Of a DNA stretch of 64,000 bases, positions 34,468 through 44,324 are shown piece after piece. Location: assembly GCF_014639275.1 (NCBI RefSeq), contig NZ_BMFW01000004.1, forward strand, positions 235,638 through 299,637. Direction: 5' to 3'. Numbering within the stretch: position 1 is the stretch's first letter; each line of letters opens with the position of its first letter. The notes beneath the pieces are model-generated. The model searched no databases, was not told where the DNA came from, and saw nothing but the letters and a program-made list of their open reading frames with translations. This DNA is from Arthrobacter liuii. GTDB lineage: Bacteria; Actinomycetota; Actinomycetes; Actinomycetales; Micrococcaceae. The translations under genes were made by a program, and so were the position numbers.

Positions 34468-35481
34468 TCAGGAGGCGTAACCCTGCGGGTTGTTCTTCTG
34501 CCAGCGCCAGTGGTCCTCGCACATCTGGTCCACGGTCTTGGTGGTCGACCAGCTCAGGTCCGCCAGGGCGGAGGTGGCGTCGGCCCAGAAGGCCGGAAGG
34601 TCTCCCGCGCGCCGGCCGGTGATCTCATAGGGGATGGGCTGGCCCACGGCCTTCTCAAAGGAGCGCAGGACCTCCAGGACTGAGGAGCCCTTGCCGGAGC
34701 CCAGGTTCCACCGGAAGACGCCGGTCCGGCCGGCAATGTGGTTCAAGGCCGCCACGTGACCCTCGGCCAGGTCCACCACGTGGATGTAGTCCCGCAGGCA
34801 GGTGCCGTCTGGGGTGTCGTAATCGCCGCCGAAGACCATGAGCTTCTCCCGGCGGCCCACGGCCACCTGGGCAATGAACGGGACCAGGTTGTTGGGGATG
34901 CCCTGCGGGTCTTCCCCGATGCGGCCCGAGGGGTGCGCGCCCACCGGGTTGAAGTAGCGCAGCAGTGCTATATGCCAGCGGGAGTCGGCAGCGCCGAGGT
35001 CGGAGAGGATGTCCTCGATCTGTTCCTTGGTGCGCCCGTAGGGATTGTTGGCCCCGATCTCCATCTTTTCCACGTAGGGGATGGGGTTGTGTTCGCCGTA
35101 GACGGTGGCTGACGAGCTGAACACGATGGACCGGACGTCGTGCCTGTCCATGACCCGGATCAGGTTCAGGGTGCCTACCAGGTTGTTGTAGTAGTACTTC
35201 AGGGGCTCCTGCACCGATTCCCCCACGGCCTTGAGTCCGGCGAAGTGGATGACGGCGTCGATGGAGCTGCCGGCAAAGGCCTTCTCGACGGCGGCCTCGT
35301 CCACGAGGTCAACGTTGTGGAACTCCGCTGCGTTGCCGGTGAGTTCTGCCACCCGCCGCAGAGACTCCTCGCTGGAGTTGACCAGGTTGTCGATGACGAC
35401 CACGTCGTGGCCGGCTTCCTGCAGGGAAAGAACAGTGTGGGAACCGATGTAGCCGGTGCCCCCCGTAACCAAGATTTTCAT
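34468..35481 (-). CDS. galE: UDP-glucose 4-epimerase
   Basis: This 337-residue short-chain dehydrogenase/reductase interconverts UDP-glucose and UDP-galactose. The NAD-binding motif GGTGYIGSH is at residues 7-15, the active-site Ser is in VFSSSATVYG, and the YxxxK motif is YGRTK. RYFNPVGAHPSGRIGEDP and LRDYIHVVDLAEGH are family signatures. It supplies UDP-galactose for surface polysaccharides or handles galactose. The gene is convergent with gltA and divergent from a TetR-type regulator 97 bases away. Confidence 0.94.
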   Translation of the reverse strand: MKILVTGGTGYIGSHTVLSLQEAGHDVVVIDNLVNSSEESLRRVAELTGNAAEFHNVDLVDEAAVEKAFAGSSIDAVIHFAGLKAVGESVQEPLKYYYNNLVGTLNLIRVMDRHDVRSIVFSSSATVYGEHNPIPYVEKMEIGANNPYGRTKEQIEDILSDLGAADSRWHIALLRYFNPVGAHPSGRIGEDPQGIPNNLVPFIAQVAVGRREKLMVFGGDYDTPDGTCLRDYIHVVDLAEGHVAALNHIAGRTGVFRWNLGSGKGSSVLEVLRSFEKAVGQPIPYEITGRRAGDLPAFWADATSALADLSWSTTKTVDQMCEDHWRWQKNNPQGYAS

Positions 35482-35557
35482 GCCCCAACGCTATCCCACG
35501 GGGAGTGGTCCGCGCGCCTGCGTCCCGGATGGTCCGCGTCTTTGACACGGCAATAAA

Positions 35558-35571
35558 AGCACGAGTGTGCT
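35558..35571 (+). promoter_or_regulatory. Candidate operator upstream of the TetR gene
   Basis: The inverted repeat AGCAC-GAGT-GTGCT lies just before TAATAA and the TetR-type gene start. TTGACA at 35542-35547 is a good -35 box upstream. Binding here would block the promoter, which suggests autorepression; this is inferred. Confidence 0.5.
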
Positions 35572-35578
35572 AATAAGA

Positions 35579-36190
35579 ATGGTGCCCAAAATTGTAGACG
35601 CAGACGCCAGGCGGCAGGACGTAGTTCAGGCGGTTCTCCGCATTATTGCCGTCGACGGGCTCGAGCGTGCCTCGCTGCGGGAAGTGGCGGACGAAGCCGG
35701 GCTGGCGGTCGGTTCCGTCAGGCACTACTTCGAAGGCAGCGAGGAACTCCTGGCGTTTACGTTCGGCACGGTGGTGGACCGGGTGGTGGGAAGGGCCGGG
35801 GCCCTGCTGCCGGCCGTGCAGGAGGCCCCCTATGCAACTCCCCGCCAGCGGCAGGCCGTGTTAACCCTCCTGGGCGGCATGCTTCCCCTGGATGAGGAAA
35901 CAGCTGTGGAAGCCTGCGCCTGGCTGGCCTTCAAGAACGCTGCGCGGATCAGGCCGTTCCTTGCCGCGGAAGCGGACCGCAGCCATCGGGAAGTCGCGGC
36001 CATCGTCGGCGGGGTGGTTGCCTCCCTGCTCCCGGATGATGAACCGCAGGAGAACCTGGTGGTGGAAGCGGAACGGCTCCTTGCCACGGTGGACGGACTC
36101 TGCATGCATGCCCTGCTGCAGCCGGGCTGGATGACCGCCCAAATGTGCAGCGACGTGCTGGAGCGGCACCTTGACGGGCTGGCACGGTAG
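35579..36190 (+). CDS. TetR-family transcriptional regulator
   Basis: This 203-residue regulator has an N-terminal helix-turn-helix (LREVADEAGLAVGSVRHYFEGSEELL, about residues 32-57) and a helical ligand domain. YF in HYFEGSEEL is the family hallmark. BetI-like C-terminal features are weak. Starts are possible at ATG 35579 and GTG 35582, and the open frame extends to a GTG at 35567. A palindrome at 35558-35571 overlaps the promoter and is the likely operator. galE lies divergent; whether it is a target is unknown. Confidence 0.87.
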   Translation: MVPKIVDADARRQDVVQAVLRIIAVDGLERASLREVADEAGLAVGSVRHYFEGSEELLAFTFGTVVDRVVGRAGALLPAVQEAPYATPRQRQAVLTLLGGMLPLDEETAVEACAWLAFKNAARIRPFLAAEADRSHREVAAIVGGVVASLLPDDEPQENLVVEAERLLATVDGLCMHALLQPGWMTAQMCSDVLERHLDGLAR

Positions 36191-36305
36191 GCGATCTATA
36201 GTTTGTCCTGCACTACCGCGAACTGCCTGCGGGAATAGACTGAAAGCCGGGTACGCCGGACCGGGTCATGACGTCCGGCATGAGTGGGCCAGGGAAGGAC
36301 TTTGG

Positions 36306-36917
36306 ATGCATCACGCAAGCGGTTCAGGGTGGCAGATCACCACCGACACGTCCGGGCCGATGATGATTGCGCTGTACGTCCGGGACGCGGCTGGCCTGAA
36401 CGGAGTAGGGCGTCCCATCCTCTCCCATGCATCACCCAAAGTCCGCTCCGCCGACCACACCCACCTGACGGCAGACGTAGGCGGCCTGGGTGCACTGAAA
36501 ACCGAGTGGGAGGCGTGGTGGGAGCAGTTGCTCAAGGCCCATCCGCACACGTCCCCGGAACTGTCCCCGCCGAGTTTCGATGCGTTCGGCAATTCCCCGG
36601 CACTACAGCGGGTCCTGCAGGCTCATTTCGGTTCCGCCCTCACCTGGGCCAGGGAGCGCAGGAGCGAATATGCCGAGCTTGAAGCCGAACGCGTGGCCAG
36701 CGGAACGGATCAACTGCTCGAGGACATGGTGGACGACAGGCTGATGGAAGTCGGACGGGACTCGCGGGATTTCAAGCTGACCATCATTGAAATGCCGCTG
36801 GATGAGCAGCGGGCGTGGTACCTGGAACCCGACAAGATCATTATGAGCCGGCACCTGATGGGGCAGCCCGAACTTTTCCGCAGCTACGTCCAGCCCGTGC
36901 TGGAGATCCTGGTGTAG
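36306..36917 (+). CDS. Conserved hypothetical protein
   Basis: This 203-residue protein is soluble and has no signal peptide or membrane helix. It contains several Trp residues (EWEAWWEQLL and LTWARERRSEYAELEAERV) and acidic helices. I do not recognise the family. ATG 36306 follows GGAAGGACTTTGG. It stands alone, 115 bases after the TetR-type gene on the same strand and convergent with the lysozyme-like gene. Codon use is normal for the genome. Confidence 0.7.
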   Translation: MHHASGSGWQITTDTSGPMMIALYVRDAAGLNGVGRPILSHASPKVRSADHTHLTADVGGLGALKTEWEAWWEQLLKAHPHTSPELSPPSFDAFGNSPALQRVLQAHFGSALTWARERRSEYAELEAERVASGTDQLLEDMVDDRLMEVGRDSRDFKLTIIEMPLDEQRAWYLEPDKIIMSRHLMGQPELFRSYVQPVLEILV

Positions 36918-36945
36918 TCCCCACCAAGGCGGCCGACGGCGGCCG

Positions 36946-37818
36946 TCAGCTGCCGCCGTCGTCCTGCCGTACGGTGATGCGCACCTGGCCGTCCGGGGCC
37001 CCGGAGGCCTGCCATCCGTCCCCGCCGCCACGCTGCCAGGCGCGGCCGGCCACTTCCACCCGCGTTACGGCAAGGTCCTTGGCGTTCGCAACCGCCCACT
37101 GGGCAACCGACCACGCCAACGCTCCGCCTGCGTCCACTACCAGCGTGGCGCCGTCCACCTGGGCATCCAGGCCGCCGTAGGCCTGCTCCAGTTCGGTGAC
37201 CACCGACGTGGAACTCCCGCCCGCCGTGGGGGAGCGCAGGGTGCATTCGACTCCCGCCGGTGTCTGGCCGGTAAGCCCGGACGCGAAGGCCCGGCCCATG
37301 TCCTCGTGCTGGGCGTATGCCTTGGGGTAGGCCGACCGCTGGACCTGCTGGGCGGCGTCGGTGATGTCCAGCGTCTCGTACCCCGGGATCTTCACCAGCG
37401 CGTCGTAGAAGGCGTTGACGGCGTAGTAGGGGTCCATGATCTGGGCTTCGGTGCCCCAGCCCTGCGACGGACGCTGCTGGAAGAGGCCCCGCGAGTCCGG
37501 GCCGGCCTGGTCGCCGTGGCCGATGTTGCGAAGCTTGGACTCCTGCATGGCGGTGGCCAGGGCTATGGTGGCAGCACGCGGCGGCAACCCCCGCCGGACA
37601 GCCGCCGCGGTGATAAGTGCCGCGTTGGCCGCCTGGTCAGGCGCCAGCTCCCCGGTCCGGTTGGCTGCCGCGGCAGTGCAGCGTTCCGAAACGAGGGTTT
37701 CGGAACGCTGCACGAAGTACACCGCTGTGTAAATGCCTCCCGCCACCAGCGCGAGGGTGAGGAGCAGCACCGCCAGGCGGCGCAGGCCGCGCCTGCGCGC
37801 CACAGACAGAGGTGCCAC
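36946..37818 (-). CDS. Membrane-anchored lysozyme-like exoprotein
   Basis: This 290-residue protein has an N-terminal anchor helix (LAVLLLTLALVAGGIYTAVYFV) and an exposed domain. ALATAMQESKLRNIGHGDQAGPDSRGLFQQRPSQGWGT carries a Glu followed by the Gly-Leu-Phe-Gln motif typical of lytic transglycosylase or lysozyme folds, so cell-wall cleavage is the likely role. Homologues are sometimes mislabelled as heavy-metal transporters. The GTG start lies only six bases after the dapD stop on the same strand, so it may be co-transcribed with dapD, which makes the cell-wall precursor diaminopimelate. Confidence 0.72.
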   Translation of the reverse strand: MAPLSVARRRGLRRLAVLLLTLALVAGGIYTAVYFVQRSETLVSERCTAAAANRTGELAPDQAANAALITAAAVRRGLPPRAATIALATAMQESKLRNIGHGDQAGPDSRGLFQQRPSQGWGTEAQIMDPYYAVNAFYDALVKIPGYETLDITDAAQQVQRSAYPKAYAQHEDMGRAFASGLTGQTPAGVECTLRSPTAGGSSTSVVTELEQAYGGLDAQVDGATLVVDAGGALAWSVAQWAVANAKDLAVTRVEVAGRAWQRGGGDGWQASGAPDGQVRITVRQDDGGS

Positions 37819-37824
37819 GAAGCG

Positions 37825-38847
37825 TCAGTTGGCGTGCAGGGCGTCGTTCAGTTCCACCGTCTGGCCCTTGCGGGGCAGGGCCTCCACCGCGCCCGTGGTG
37901 GAGTTGCGGCGGAACAGCAGGTTGGGCACGCCGGAGAGCTCGGCGGCCTTGACGATCCTGGTGGTGTCCTCGCCCACCTCATCCTTCGGCCCCGGAACGC
38001 GGACCCGGGTGCCTGCCGTGACGTAAAGCCCGGCTTCCACCACCGAATCGTCACCGATGCTGATGCCCACGCCGGAGTTGGCACCAAGCAGGACCCGCTC
38101 GCCGATCGTGATCTTTTCCTTGCCGCCGCCTGAGAGGGTTCCCATGATGGAGGCACCGCCGCCGACGTCGCTGCCGTCGCCGGCGACCACGCCCGCCGAA
38201 ATGCGGCCTTCCACCATGGAGGTGCCCAGCGTCCCGGCGTTGAAGTTGACGAAGCCTTCGTGCATGACGGTGGTGCCGGCGGCGAGGTGCGCGCCCAGCC
38301 GGACGCGGTCGGCGTCGGCGATCCTGACGCCGCTGGGCACCACGTAGTCCACCATGCGCGGGAACTTGTCGATGCCGTAGACCGTCACTGCTCCGCGGCG
38401 GCGCAGCTTGGCGCGCGTCAGTTCGAACCCTTCAACAGCGGCGGGGCCGAAGTTGGTCCACACGACGTTGGGGAGCTTGGCGAAGATGCCGTCCAGGTTG
38501 ATGGTGTTGGGCCGGACCAGTCGGTGCGAGAGAAGGTGCAGCCGGAGGTAGGCGTCGGCGGTGTCCGCGGGGGCCTCATCGAGGTTGATCTGGACGAAGA
38601 CCACCTTCTGCTCTGTGCCGCGGTCGGCGTCAGCGCCGTCCTCGGCGATGCGGGTCAGGACGTCGTCGGCGTTTTCAACCGAGCGGAGGTCTTCGGCCGC
38701 AACGCCGAGGGCCGGTGCCGGGAACCAGACGTCCAGGACAGTGGCATCGCCCGTGGCGATGGTGGCTACGCCAAAGCCATAGGCGGAACGGTCGTCGGTG
38801 TTGGACGTCTGGGTTTCGGGCACGGCGGAGGAAGCGGTCTCAGTCAT
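37825..38847 (-). CDS. dapD: Tetrahydrodipicolinate N-succinyltransferase DapD
   Basis: This 340-residue enzyme of the actinobacterial type uses succinyl-CoA to make N-succinyl-2-amino-6-ketopimelate, the substrate of the dapC product. The N-terminal half has [11 protein letters not shown]. The C-terminal left-handed beta helix has hexapeptide repeats ([34 protein letters not shown] and [22 protein letters not shown]). The open frame continues to 40134 through dapE on the other strand, but ATG 38847 is chosen because TAGACT (complement of 38855-38860) lies seven bases ahead of it, a leaderless arrangement. Confidence 0.95.
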   Translation of the reverse strand: MTETASSAVPETQTSNTDDRSAYGFGVATIATGDATVLDVWFPAPALGVAAEDLRSVENADDVLTRIAEDGADADRGTEQKVVFVQINLDEAPADTADAYLRLHLLSHRLVRPNTINLDGIFAKLPNVVWTNFGPAAVEGFELTRAKLRRRGAVTVYGIDKFPRMVDYVVPSGVRIADADRVRLGAHLAAGTTVMHEGFVNFNAGTLGTSMVEGRISAGVVAGDGSDVGGGASIMGTLSGGGKEKITIGERVLLGANSGVGISIGDDSVVEAGLYVTAGTRVRVPGPKDEVGEDTTRIVKAAELSGVPNLLFRRNSTTGAVEALPRKGQTVELNDALHAN

Positions 38848-38898
38848 GTGCCCCAGTCTATCGAGGGGCGGGCGGCCGGTTCGAACTAGACTGGCTTC
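38848..38898. promoter_or_regulatory. Divergent dapD/dapE promoter region
   Basis: Only 51 bases separate the two start codons. Each gene has its own TAGACT -10 box, at 38855-38860 (minus strand) and 38887-38892 (plus strand), 26 bases apart. Each -35 region must lie inside the spacer of the other promoter, so polymerase cannot easily occupy both at once. Confidence 0.7.
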
Positions 38899-40035
38899 GT
38901 GACTGCTGAAACCGCCCCTGAATCTGCTGTGTCCACGCTTGACCTTCGCCAGGATGTGGCGTTGCTGACGGCGGCGCTGATGGACATCAACAGTGTGTCG
39001 GGCAACGAGAAGCAGCTGGCCGACGCCGTCGAAGCCGCATTGCTGGAGATTCCCCAGCTCACGGTGATGCGCGACGGGGACGCCATCATCGCCCGGACCG
39101 AGCTCGGCCGCAGCGAGCGCGTGATCCTGGCCGGACACCTTGACACGGTGCCGTTGCCGCTCACCGAAGGCTCCAGGGGCACCGTCCCCTCCAGCTGGGA
39201 GGCGGGAGTTCCGGGGGAAGGTATTCTTTTCGGCCGTGGCGCCACGGACATGAAGGGCGGGGCGGCGGTGCAGCTCGCGTTGGCAGCGGGCCTGTTCGAC
39301 GGCGGCGCGCAGCCCAAGCGCGACGTCACCTTTGTCTTCTACGACCATGAAGAGGTGGAAGCGGTCAAGAGCGGCCTGGGACGCCTGGTCCGCCACCACG
39401 GAGATCTGCTGCAGGGAGATTTCGCCATTTTGCTGGAGCCAACCGACGGCACGGTGGAGGGCGGCTGCAACGGCACCAGCCGGTTCGAGGCAAGCACGGC
39501 GGGGGAGGCTGCGCACTCCGCACGGGCTTGGATGGGCAGTAATGCCATCCACGCGGCAGCGCCGATCCTCGCCCGGCTGGCAGCCTACGAACCACGTACC
39601 ATCAACGTTGACGGGCTCGATTACCGGGAAAGCCTGAACGCGGTGAAGATCAACGGCGGCACCGCCGGCAACGTCATCCCGGACCGCTGCGTGGTGGAGA
39701 TCAACTACCGGTTCGCCCCGGACAAGACGCCGGACCAGGCCGAAACCCACGTGCGGGAACTGCTGGCCGGCTTCGAGGTGGTCCGCACCGACGCTGCCGC
39801 CGGCGCCCGGCCCGGACTGCAGCACCCGGCTGCCGCCTCCTTCGTTGCCGCTGTGGGAGCCGAGCCAAAGCCCAAATACGGATGGACCGACGTCGCGCGC
39901 TTCAGTGAACTGGGCATCCCGGCGGTGAACTTCGGCCCGGGCGATCCGCTGCTGGCGCACAAGGACAACGAGCACGTCCACGCCGACGCCATCCGCAAGT
40001 GCCTTGCCGCCCTCCAAGGCTGGCTCGCTGGCTGA
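38899..40035 (+). CDS. dapE: Succinyl-diaminopimelate desuccinylase DapE
   Basis: This 378-residue M20-family zinc amidohydrolase cleaves N-succinyl-LL-diaminopimelate. The metal-site blocks are [35 protein letters not shown] and the late HKDNEHV. The dimerisation domain carries [21 protein letters not shown] with a catalytic His. The GTG start is six bases after a TAGACT -10 box, so the transcript is probably leaderless. It is divergent from dapD and convergent with gluD, with a strong hairpin between. Confidence 0.94.
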   Translation: MTAETAPESAVSTLDLRQDVALLTAALMDINSVSGNEKQLADAVEAALLEIPQLTVMRDGDAIIARTELGRSERVILAGHLDTVPLPLTEGSRGTVPSSWEAGVPGEGILFGRGATDMKGGAAVQLALAAGLFDGGAQPKRDVTFVFYDHEEVEAVKSGLGRLVRHHGDLLQGDFAILLEPTDGTVEGGCNGTSRFEASTAGEAAHSARAWMGSNAIHAAAPILARLAAYEPRTINVDGLDYRESLNAVKINGGTAGNVIPDRCVVEINYRFAPDKTPDQAETHVRELLAGFEVVRTDAAAGARPGLQHPAAASFVAAVGAEPKPKYGWTDVARFSELGIPAVNFGPGDPLLAHKDNEHVHADAIRKCLAALQGWLAG

Positions 40036-40050
40036 CGGGCCGCCAATCGG

Positions 40051-40087
40051 AAAGGTCCGGAACTCCCCAAGGGAATTCCGGACCTTT
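40051..40087. terminator. Bidirectional terminator between dapE and gluD
   Basis: AAAGGTCCGGAA pairs perfectly with TTCCGGACCTTT around a 13-base loop that itself can pair (TCCC with GGGA). The A- and T-rich outer ends suit termination in both directions. Confidence 0.85.
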
Positions 40088-40108
40088 GCTGTTGATCGGC
40101 ACGAAAAG

Positions 40109-40948
40109 CTACGGTGCCGCAGCCTCCAGGACATCGGGTTCGGCCTTCGCCGTACCCCCGGCAGCCTTTTTGGAGCCGCGGCGCTCGATCCACACGGCGA
40201 GCCGTGAAACCGAGATGTTTATGGCGATGTAGATTGCCGCGGCCACGAAGAAGACGGGGAAAAGGAACTGGGTGCCCAGGAAGTCCGCCATGACCTGGAC
40301 CGCACGCAGCAGCTCGCCATACGCCACGATGTAGCCCAGCGAGGTGTCCTTCAGCAGCACCACCATCTGGGCCACGAGCGAGGGCATCATGCGGCGGATG
40401 GCCTGCGGGAGTTCGATCAGCATGCGTGACTTGTAGCTGGTCAGGCCGATGGCCAGGCCGGCCTCACGCTGTCCCTTGGGCAGGGACTGGATGCCGGCAC
40501 GGATGATTTCAGCGAACACTGCCGCGTTGTAAAGCACCAGGCCGGCCACGACGGCGAAGAAGGCGGAGGTGCCGAACCCCAGCAGGATGAAGAGCATCAT
40601 CAGGACCACGGGCATGCCGCGCAGGAATTCCAGGATGACCCGCATGGGCACCCGGATGGCTGCCGCATCCGAAATACGCAGGAGGCACATCAGCAGGCCC
40701 AGGGGGAACGCGATGACTGCTGCGAGTGCCGCTGCGGAGAGGGTGGCCACAAGTCCGTTGCCGAGCAGGCGCCAGACGTCGGTGCGGGTGAAGATCTGCC
40801 AGCGGCGGGCGTCGAAGATGCCTTGTTGGGCAAGGGTCATGACCACCCAGGCCAGCAGGCCAAGGATCAGCAGGCCGCCAATGATGGACGCAATGAGTGA
40901 GATCCGGCGCGCTTTGGGGCCGGGGACGTCGTAGAGAACCGAGCTCAT
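40109..40948 (-). CDS. gluD: Glutamate ABC importer permease GluD
   Basis: This 279-residue permease belongs to the polar amino acid family (HisM-like). Helices are near residues 17-37 and across 70-240, and the EAA-like loop is [37 protein letters not shown]. The C-terminal tail is charged. Its ATG overlaps the gluC stop by four bases. Gene order gluA-gluB-gluC-gluD is that of the corynebacterial glutamate uptake system, which gives the substrate by analogy. Confidence 0.9.
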   Translation of the reverse strand: MSSVLYDVPGPKARRISLIASIIGGLLILGLLAWVVMTLAQQGIFDARRWQIFTRTDVWRLLGNGLVATLSAAALAAVIAFPLGLLMCLLRISDAAAIRVPMRVILEFLRGMPVVLMMLFILLGFGTSAFFAVVAGLVLYNAAVFAEIIRAGIQSLPKGQREAGLAIGLTSYKSRMLIELPQAIRRMMPSLVAQMVVLLKDTSLGYIVAYGELLRAVQVMADFLGTQFLFPVFFVAAAIYIAINISVSRLAVWIERRGSKKAAGGTAKAEPDVLEAAAP

Positions 40949-41595
40949 CGGGCAATCGCCACCTTTCGTTCCACCGTGTTGGCGAGGATTCCCAGCGGAA
41001 CGGTGATGAGCAGATAGAAGAACGCCGTGCCCAGCAGGACGGTGATCACGGCGTCGCCGTTGGCGTTGGCCAGCTGGCGGCCGTAGCCGAACAGTTCAAG
41101 GACGAAGAAAGCGCCGGCCACCGAGGAGTTCTTGACCAGGGCGATCAGGATGTTGATCAGCGGCGGGATCACCGTCCGCAGGGCCTGGGGGAGGATGATG
41201 AGCGAGAGCACCTGGCCGAACTTCATGCCGATGCTGCGTGCCGCCTCGGCCTGGCCCACAGGGACGCTGTTGACACCTGAGCGGACAGCTTCGGCGATGA
41301 ACGCGGCGGTGTAGGTGCTGAGGGCGATGATGGCGGCGACTTCGAACTGCTCGAATTTGACCCCGATCCGGGGGAGCACGATCGCTGAGAAGAAGAACGC
41401 GATGGTCAGCGGGGTGTTGCGGAGGATTTCCACGTACACGGTGCTGAAACCGCGAAGTGCCGCCACCGGGGAGACGCGTGCCGCGGCCAGCAAGGTGCCA
41501 AGGATCAACGCGATTATGCCGGAAACGGCGGACAAAAAGAGAGTGCGGAGAAAACCCTCCCAATACAGGGGCAGGTTTTCAATGATGACGTCCAT
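40945..41595 (-). CDS. gluC: Glutamate ABC importer permease GluC
   Basis: This 216-residue permease has four to five helices and the EAA loop SVPVGQAEAARSIGMKFGQVLSLIILPQALRTVIPP. FSTVYVEILRNTPLTIAFF is the typical start of the HisQ/HisM family fold. AAGGATCCT precedes the ATG. It lies 85 bases after gluB and overlaps gluD, forming the membrane pore with it. Confidence 0.9.
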   Translation of the reverse strand: MDVIIENLPLYWEGFLRTLFLSAVSGIIALILGTLLAAARVSPVAALRGFSTVYVEILRNTPLTIAFFFSAIVLPRIGVKFEQFEVAAIIALSTYTAAFIAEAVRSGVNSVPVGQAEAARSIGMKFGQVLSLIILPQALRTVIPPLINILIALVKNSSVAGAFFVLELFGYGRQLANANGDAVITVLLGTAFFYLLITVPLGILANTVERKVAIAR

Positions 41596-41680
41596 AGGAT
41601 CCTTCGGCTGTAAGCGTGGACGGATTGAAGGCCGGGCTGCCGGGACCGTTGTGCAGTCCCGGCAGCGTGGCGGACGCTAC

Positions 41681-42568
41681 TTAGTATCGGTTGATTGCCG
41701 GGAGGCTGGGTGCGGTCTTGATGACAGAACCTGCCGTGGCTTCCCAGGCCTTCTTGTAGGATCCGTCCTTTTCGAAGGATTCCAGCTGGTCATTGATCCA
41801 GTTGCGGAACTCGGTGTCGCCCTTCTTCAGGCCGATGCCGTAAGGCTCCTTGGTGAAAGTCTCTTCCGAAGCGAGCTTGAAGGCGTCCGGCTCCTTGTCA
41901 ACGAAGCCGGCGAGGATCACGTTGTCCGTGGTCACCGCTTCAACCTGCTTGTTGCGCAGCGGCTCCAGGCAGGCCGAGTAGGTGGCGGCCGGGACCAGTT
42001 CCGCGCCGTACTTGTCCACGATCGTGGCGGCCGGAGTGGAGCCGGTGACGGAGCAGACCTTCTTGCCCTTGACGTCCTCGGGCTTCTTGATGGTGTTGTT
42101 GTCCTTGTTCACCATGAGGGCCTGGCCGGCTTCGTAGTACGGGCCGGCGAAGTCGACAACCTGCTTGCGCTTGTCGCTGATGGTGTACGTGGCGATGACC
42201 AGGTCAACCTTGCCCTGCTCGATGAAGGGCTCGCGGTTGGCCGAAACAGTCTCGGACCACTCGATCTTGTCCGCGGCGATGCCCAGCTTGGCGGCGATCA
42301 GCTTGCCGATTTCAACGTCGAAACCGACGGGCTTGCCGTCCAGGCCCACCTGGCCGAACAGCGGCTGGTCGAACTTGGTACCGATCTTGATCGTGCCGGC
42401 GGAGGAAAGCTTCTGCATGGTGGTTCCGGCAGCGAATGTGGGCTTCTCGACCGGGCTCGGGTTGCTGGAGCCTCCGGAGTCACCGCCGCCGCAGGCGCTG
42501 AGGGACAGGGCGAGGGCAGCGGTAGCCGCCACGACGAATGATTTCCGCCGGGACATAAATGCCTTCAT
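41681..42568 (-). CDS. gluB: Glutamate-binding lipoprotein GluB
   Basis: This 295-residue SBP3 protein has a signal peptide (SFVVAATAALALSLSAC) with lipobox Cys at 26, so it is anchored outside the membrane. Family signatures are IGTKFDQPLFG, PVGFDVEIGKLIAAKLGI and EPFIEQGKVDLVIATYTISDKRKQVVDFAGPYYEAGQALMV. The frame extends to 42682 but the ATG at 42568 has AAAGGAATG before it and starts the signal peptide. It captures glutamate or a similar acidic amino acid for GluCD. Confidence 0.92.
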   Translation of the reverse strand: MKAFMSRRKSFVVAATAALALSLSACGGGDSGGSSNPSPVEKPTFAAGTTMQKLSSAGTIKIGTKFDQPLFGQVGLDGKPVGFDVEIGKLIAAKLGIAADKIEWSETVSANREPFIEQGKVDLVIATYTISDKRKQVVDFAGPYYEAGQALMVNKDNNTIKKPEDVKGKKVCSVTGSTPAATIVDKYGAELVPAATYSACLEPLRNKQVEAVTTDNVILAGFVDKEPDAFKLASEETFTKEPYGIGLKKGDTEFRNWINDQLESFEKDGSYKKAWEATAGSVIKTAPSLPAINRY

Positions 42569-42638
42569 GACATTCCTTTCATTGATGGCCGTGGGTTTCC
42601 GGCCGGGATGCGAACTGAAGTGTGGTTGTTCGGATAGT

Positions 42639-43394
<756 letters not shown>

Positions 43395-43498
43395 AGGAAC
43401 GAATCTAGCGAAGAACAGCGGGTTATGACGCCAATCACCCCAAGTTCCGGCTGATCGTGATTCAAGAGATACCTGGAGTTGGAGGTTAGCCTAGGGGA

Positions 43499-44281
43499 AT
43501 GAGCATCAACGCAGATCCGGCCAAGAATTCCCAGCCGCGCCGTAAGGGGCCCCTTGAGCTGCGCCGCAAGCAGGCCGCGGTGGAAATGTCGGACCAGCAT
43601 CTGCTTGATACCAAGGGCCCCGGCCAGTTCGTCCACACCGATCCCTGGCGGGTCCTGCGGATCCAAAGCGAATTCGTCGAGGGCTTCGGTGCTCTCGCGG
43701 ACATCGGAAAAGCGGTCAGCGTGTTCGGTTCAGCCCGCACCAAGCCGGGCAGCGTCTACTACGAGATGGGCGTCGAAGTCGGGCGCAAGCTCGCCGAAGC
43801 CGGCGTCGCGGTGATCACCGGCGGCGGCCCTGGCTCCATGGAGGCGGCCAACCGGGGAACGGTTGAAGGCAACGGCGTATCCGTGGGCCTTGGCATTGAG
43901 TTGCCGTTCGAGCAGGGCCTGAACCAGTGGGTGGACCTGGGGATCAACTTCCGCTACTTCTTTGCCCGCAAGACCATGTTCGTCAAATACGCGCAGGGCT
44001 TCATCGTGCTGCCCGGCGGCCTGGGCACCCTGGATGAGCTGTTCGAGGCCATGGTCCTGGTCCAGACCCGGAAGGTGACGTCCTTCCCGATCGTGCTTCT
44101 CGGCGTCGAATTCTGGGGACCGATGATCGACTGGATCAGGGGCACCCTGGTGGCCGAAGGCATGGTTTCCGAGAAGGACCTGGACCTGATCCAGCTGGTG
44201 GACGACCCCGCCGAAGCCGTGGACCGTGTCCTCCACGTTGCCGTGACCCCGTCCCTGAACGGGGAGCAGCGGCCCGAATAG
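43499..44281 (+). CDS. LOG-family Rossmann-fold protein (TIGR00730 type)
   Basis: This 260-residue protein has the nucleotide-binding motifs VFGSARTKPGS, GGGPGSMEAANRG and LPGGLGTLDELFEAM, the LOG (PGGxGTxxE) signature. Family members are cytokinin-riboside monophosphate phosphoribohydrolases in plants and some actinobacteria; others have unknown substrates, so the exact reaction is open. A lysine- and arginine-rich N-terminal tail of about 40 residues is not part of the core fold. TAGCCT six bases before the ATG suggests a leaderless mRNA. Divergent from gluABCD. Confidence 0.88.
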   Translation: MSINADPAKNSQPRRKGPLELRRKQAAVEMSDQHLLDTKGPGQFVHTDPWRVLRIQSEFVEGFGALADIGKAVSVFGSARTKPGSVYYEMGVEVGRKLAEAGVAVITGGGPGSMEAANRGTVEGNGVSVGLGIELPFEQGLNQWVDLGINFRYFFARKTMFVKYAQGFIVLPGGLGTLDELFEAMVLVQTRKVTSFPIVLLGVEFWGPMIDWIRGTLVAEGMVSEKDLDLIQLVDDPAEAVDRVLHVAVTPSLNGEQRPE

Positions 44282-44324
44282 CCGCGCGCCACGCCTTGCG
44301 TCAACGGTCTGGCACGATGGAGCC

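Noticed and set aside
38848..40134. Upstream extension of the dapD open frame through the dapE region
   Set aside because: It is antisense to dapE; the dapD start at 38847 has a clear -10 box and family start.
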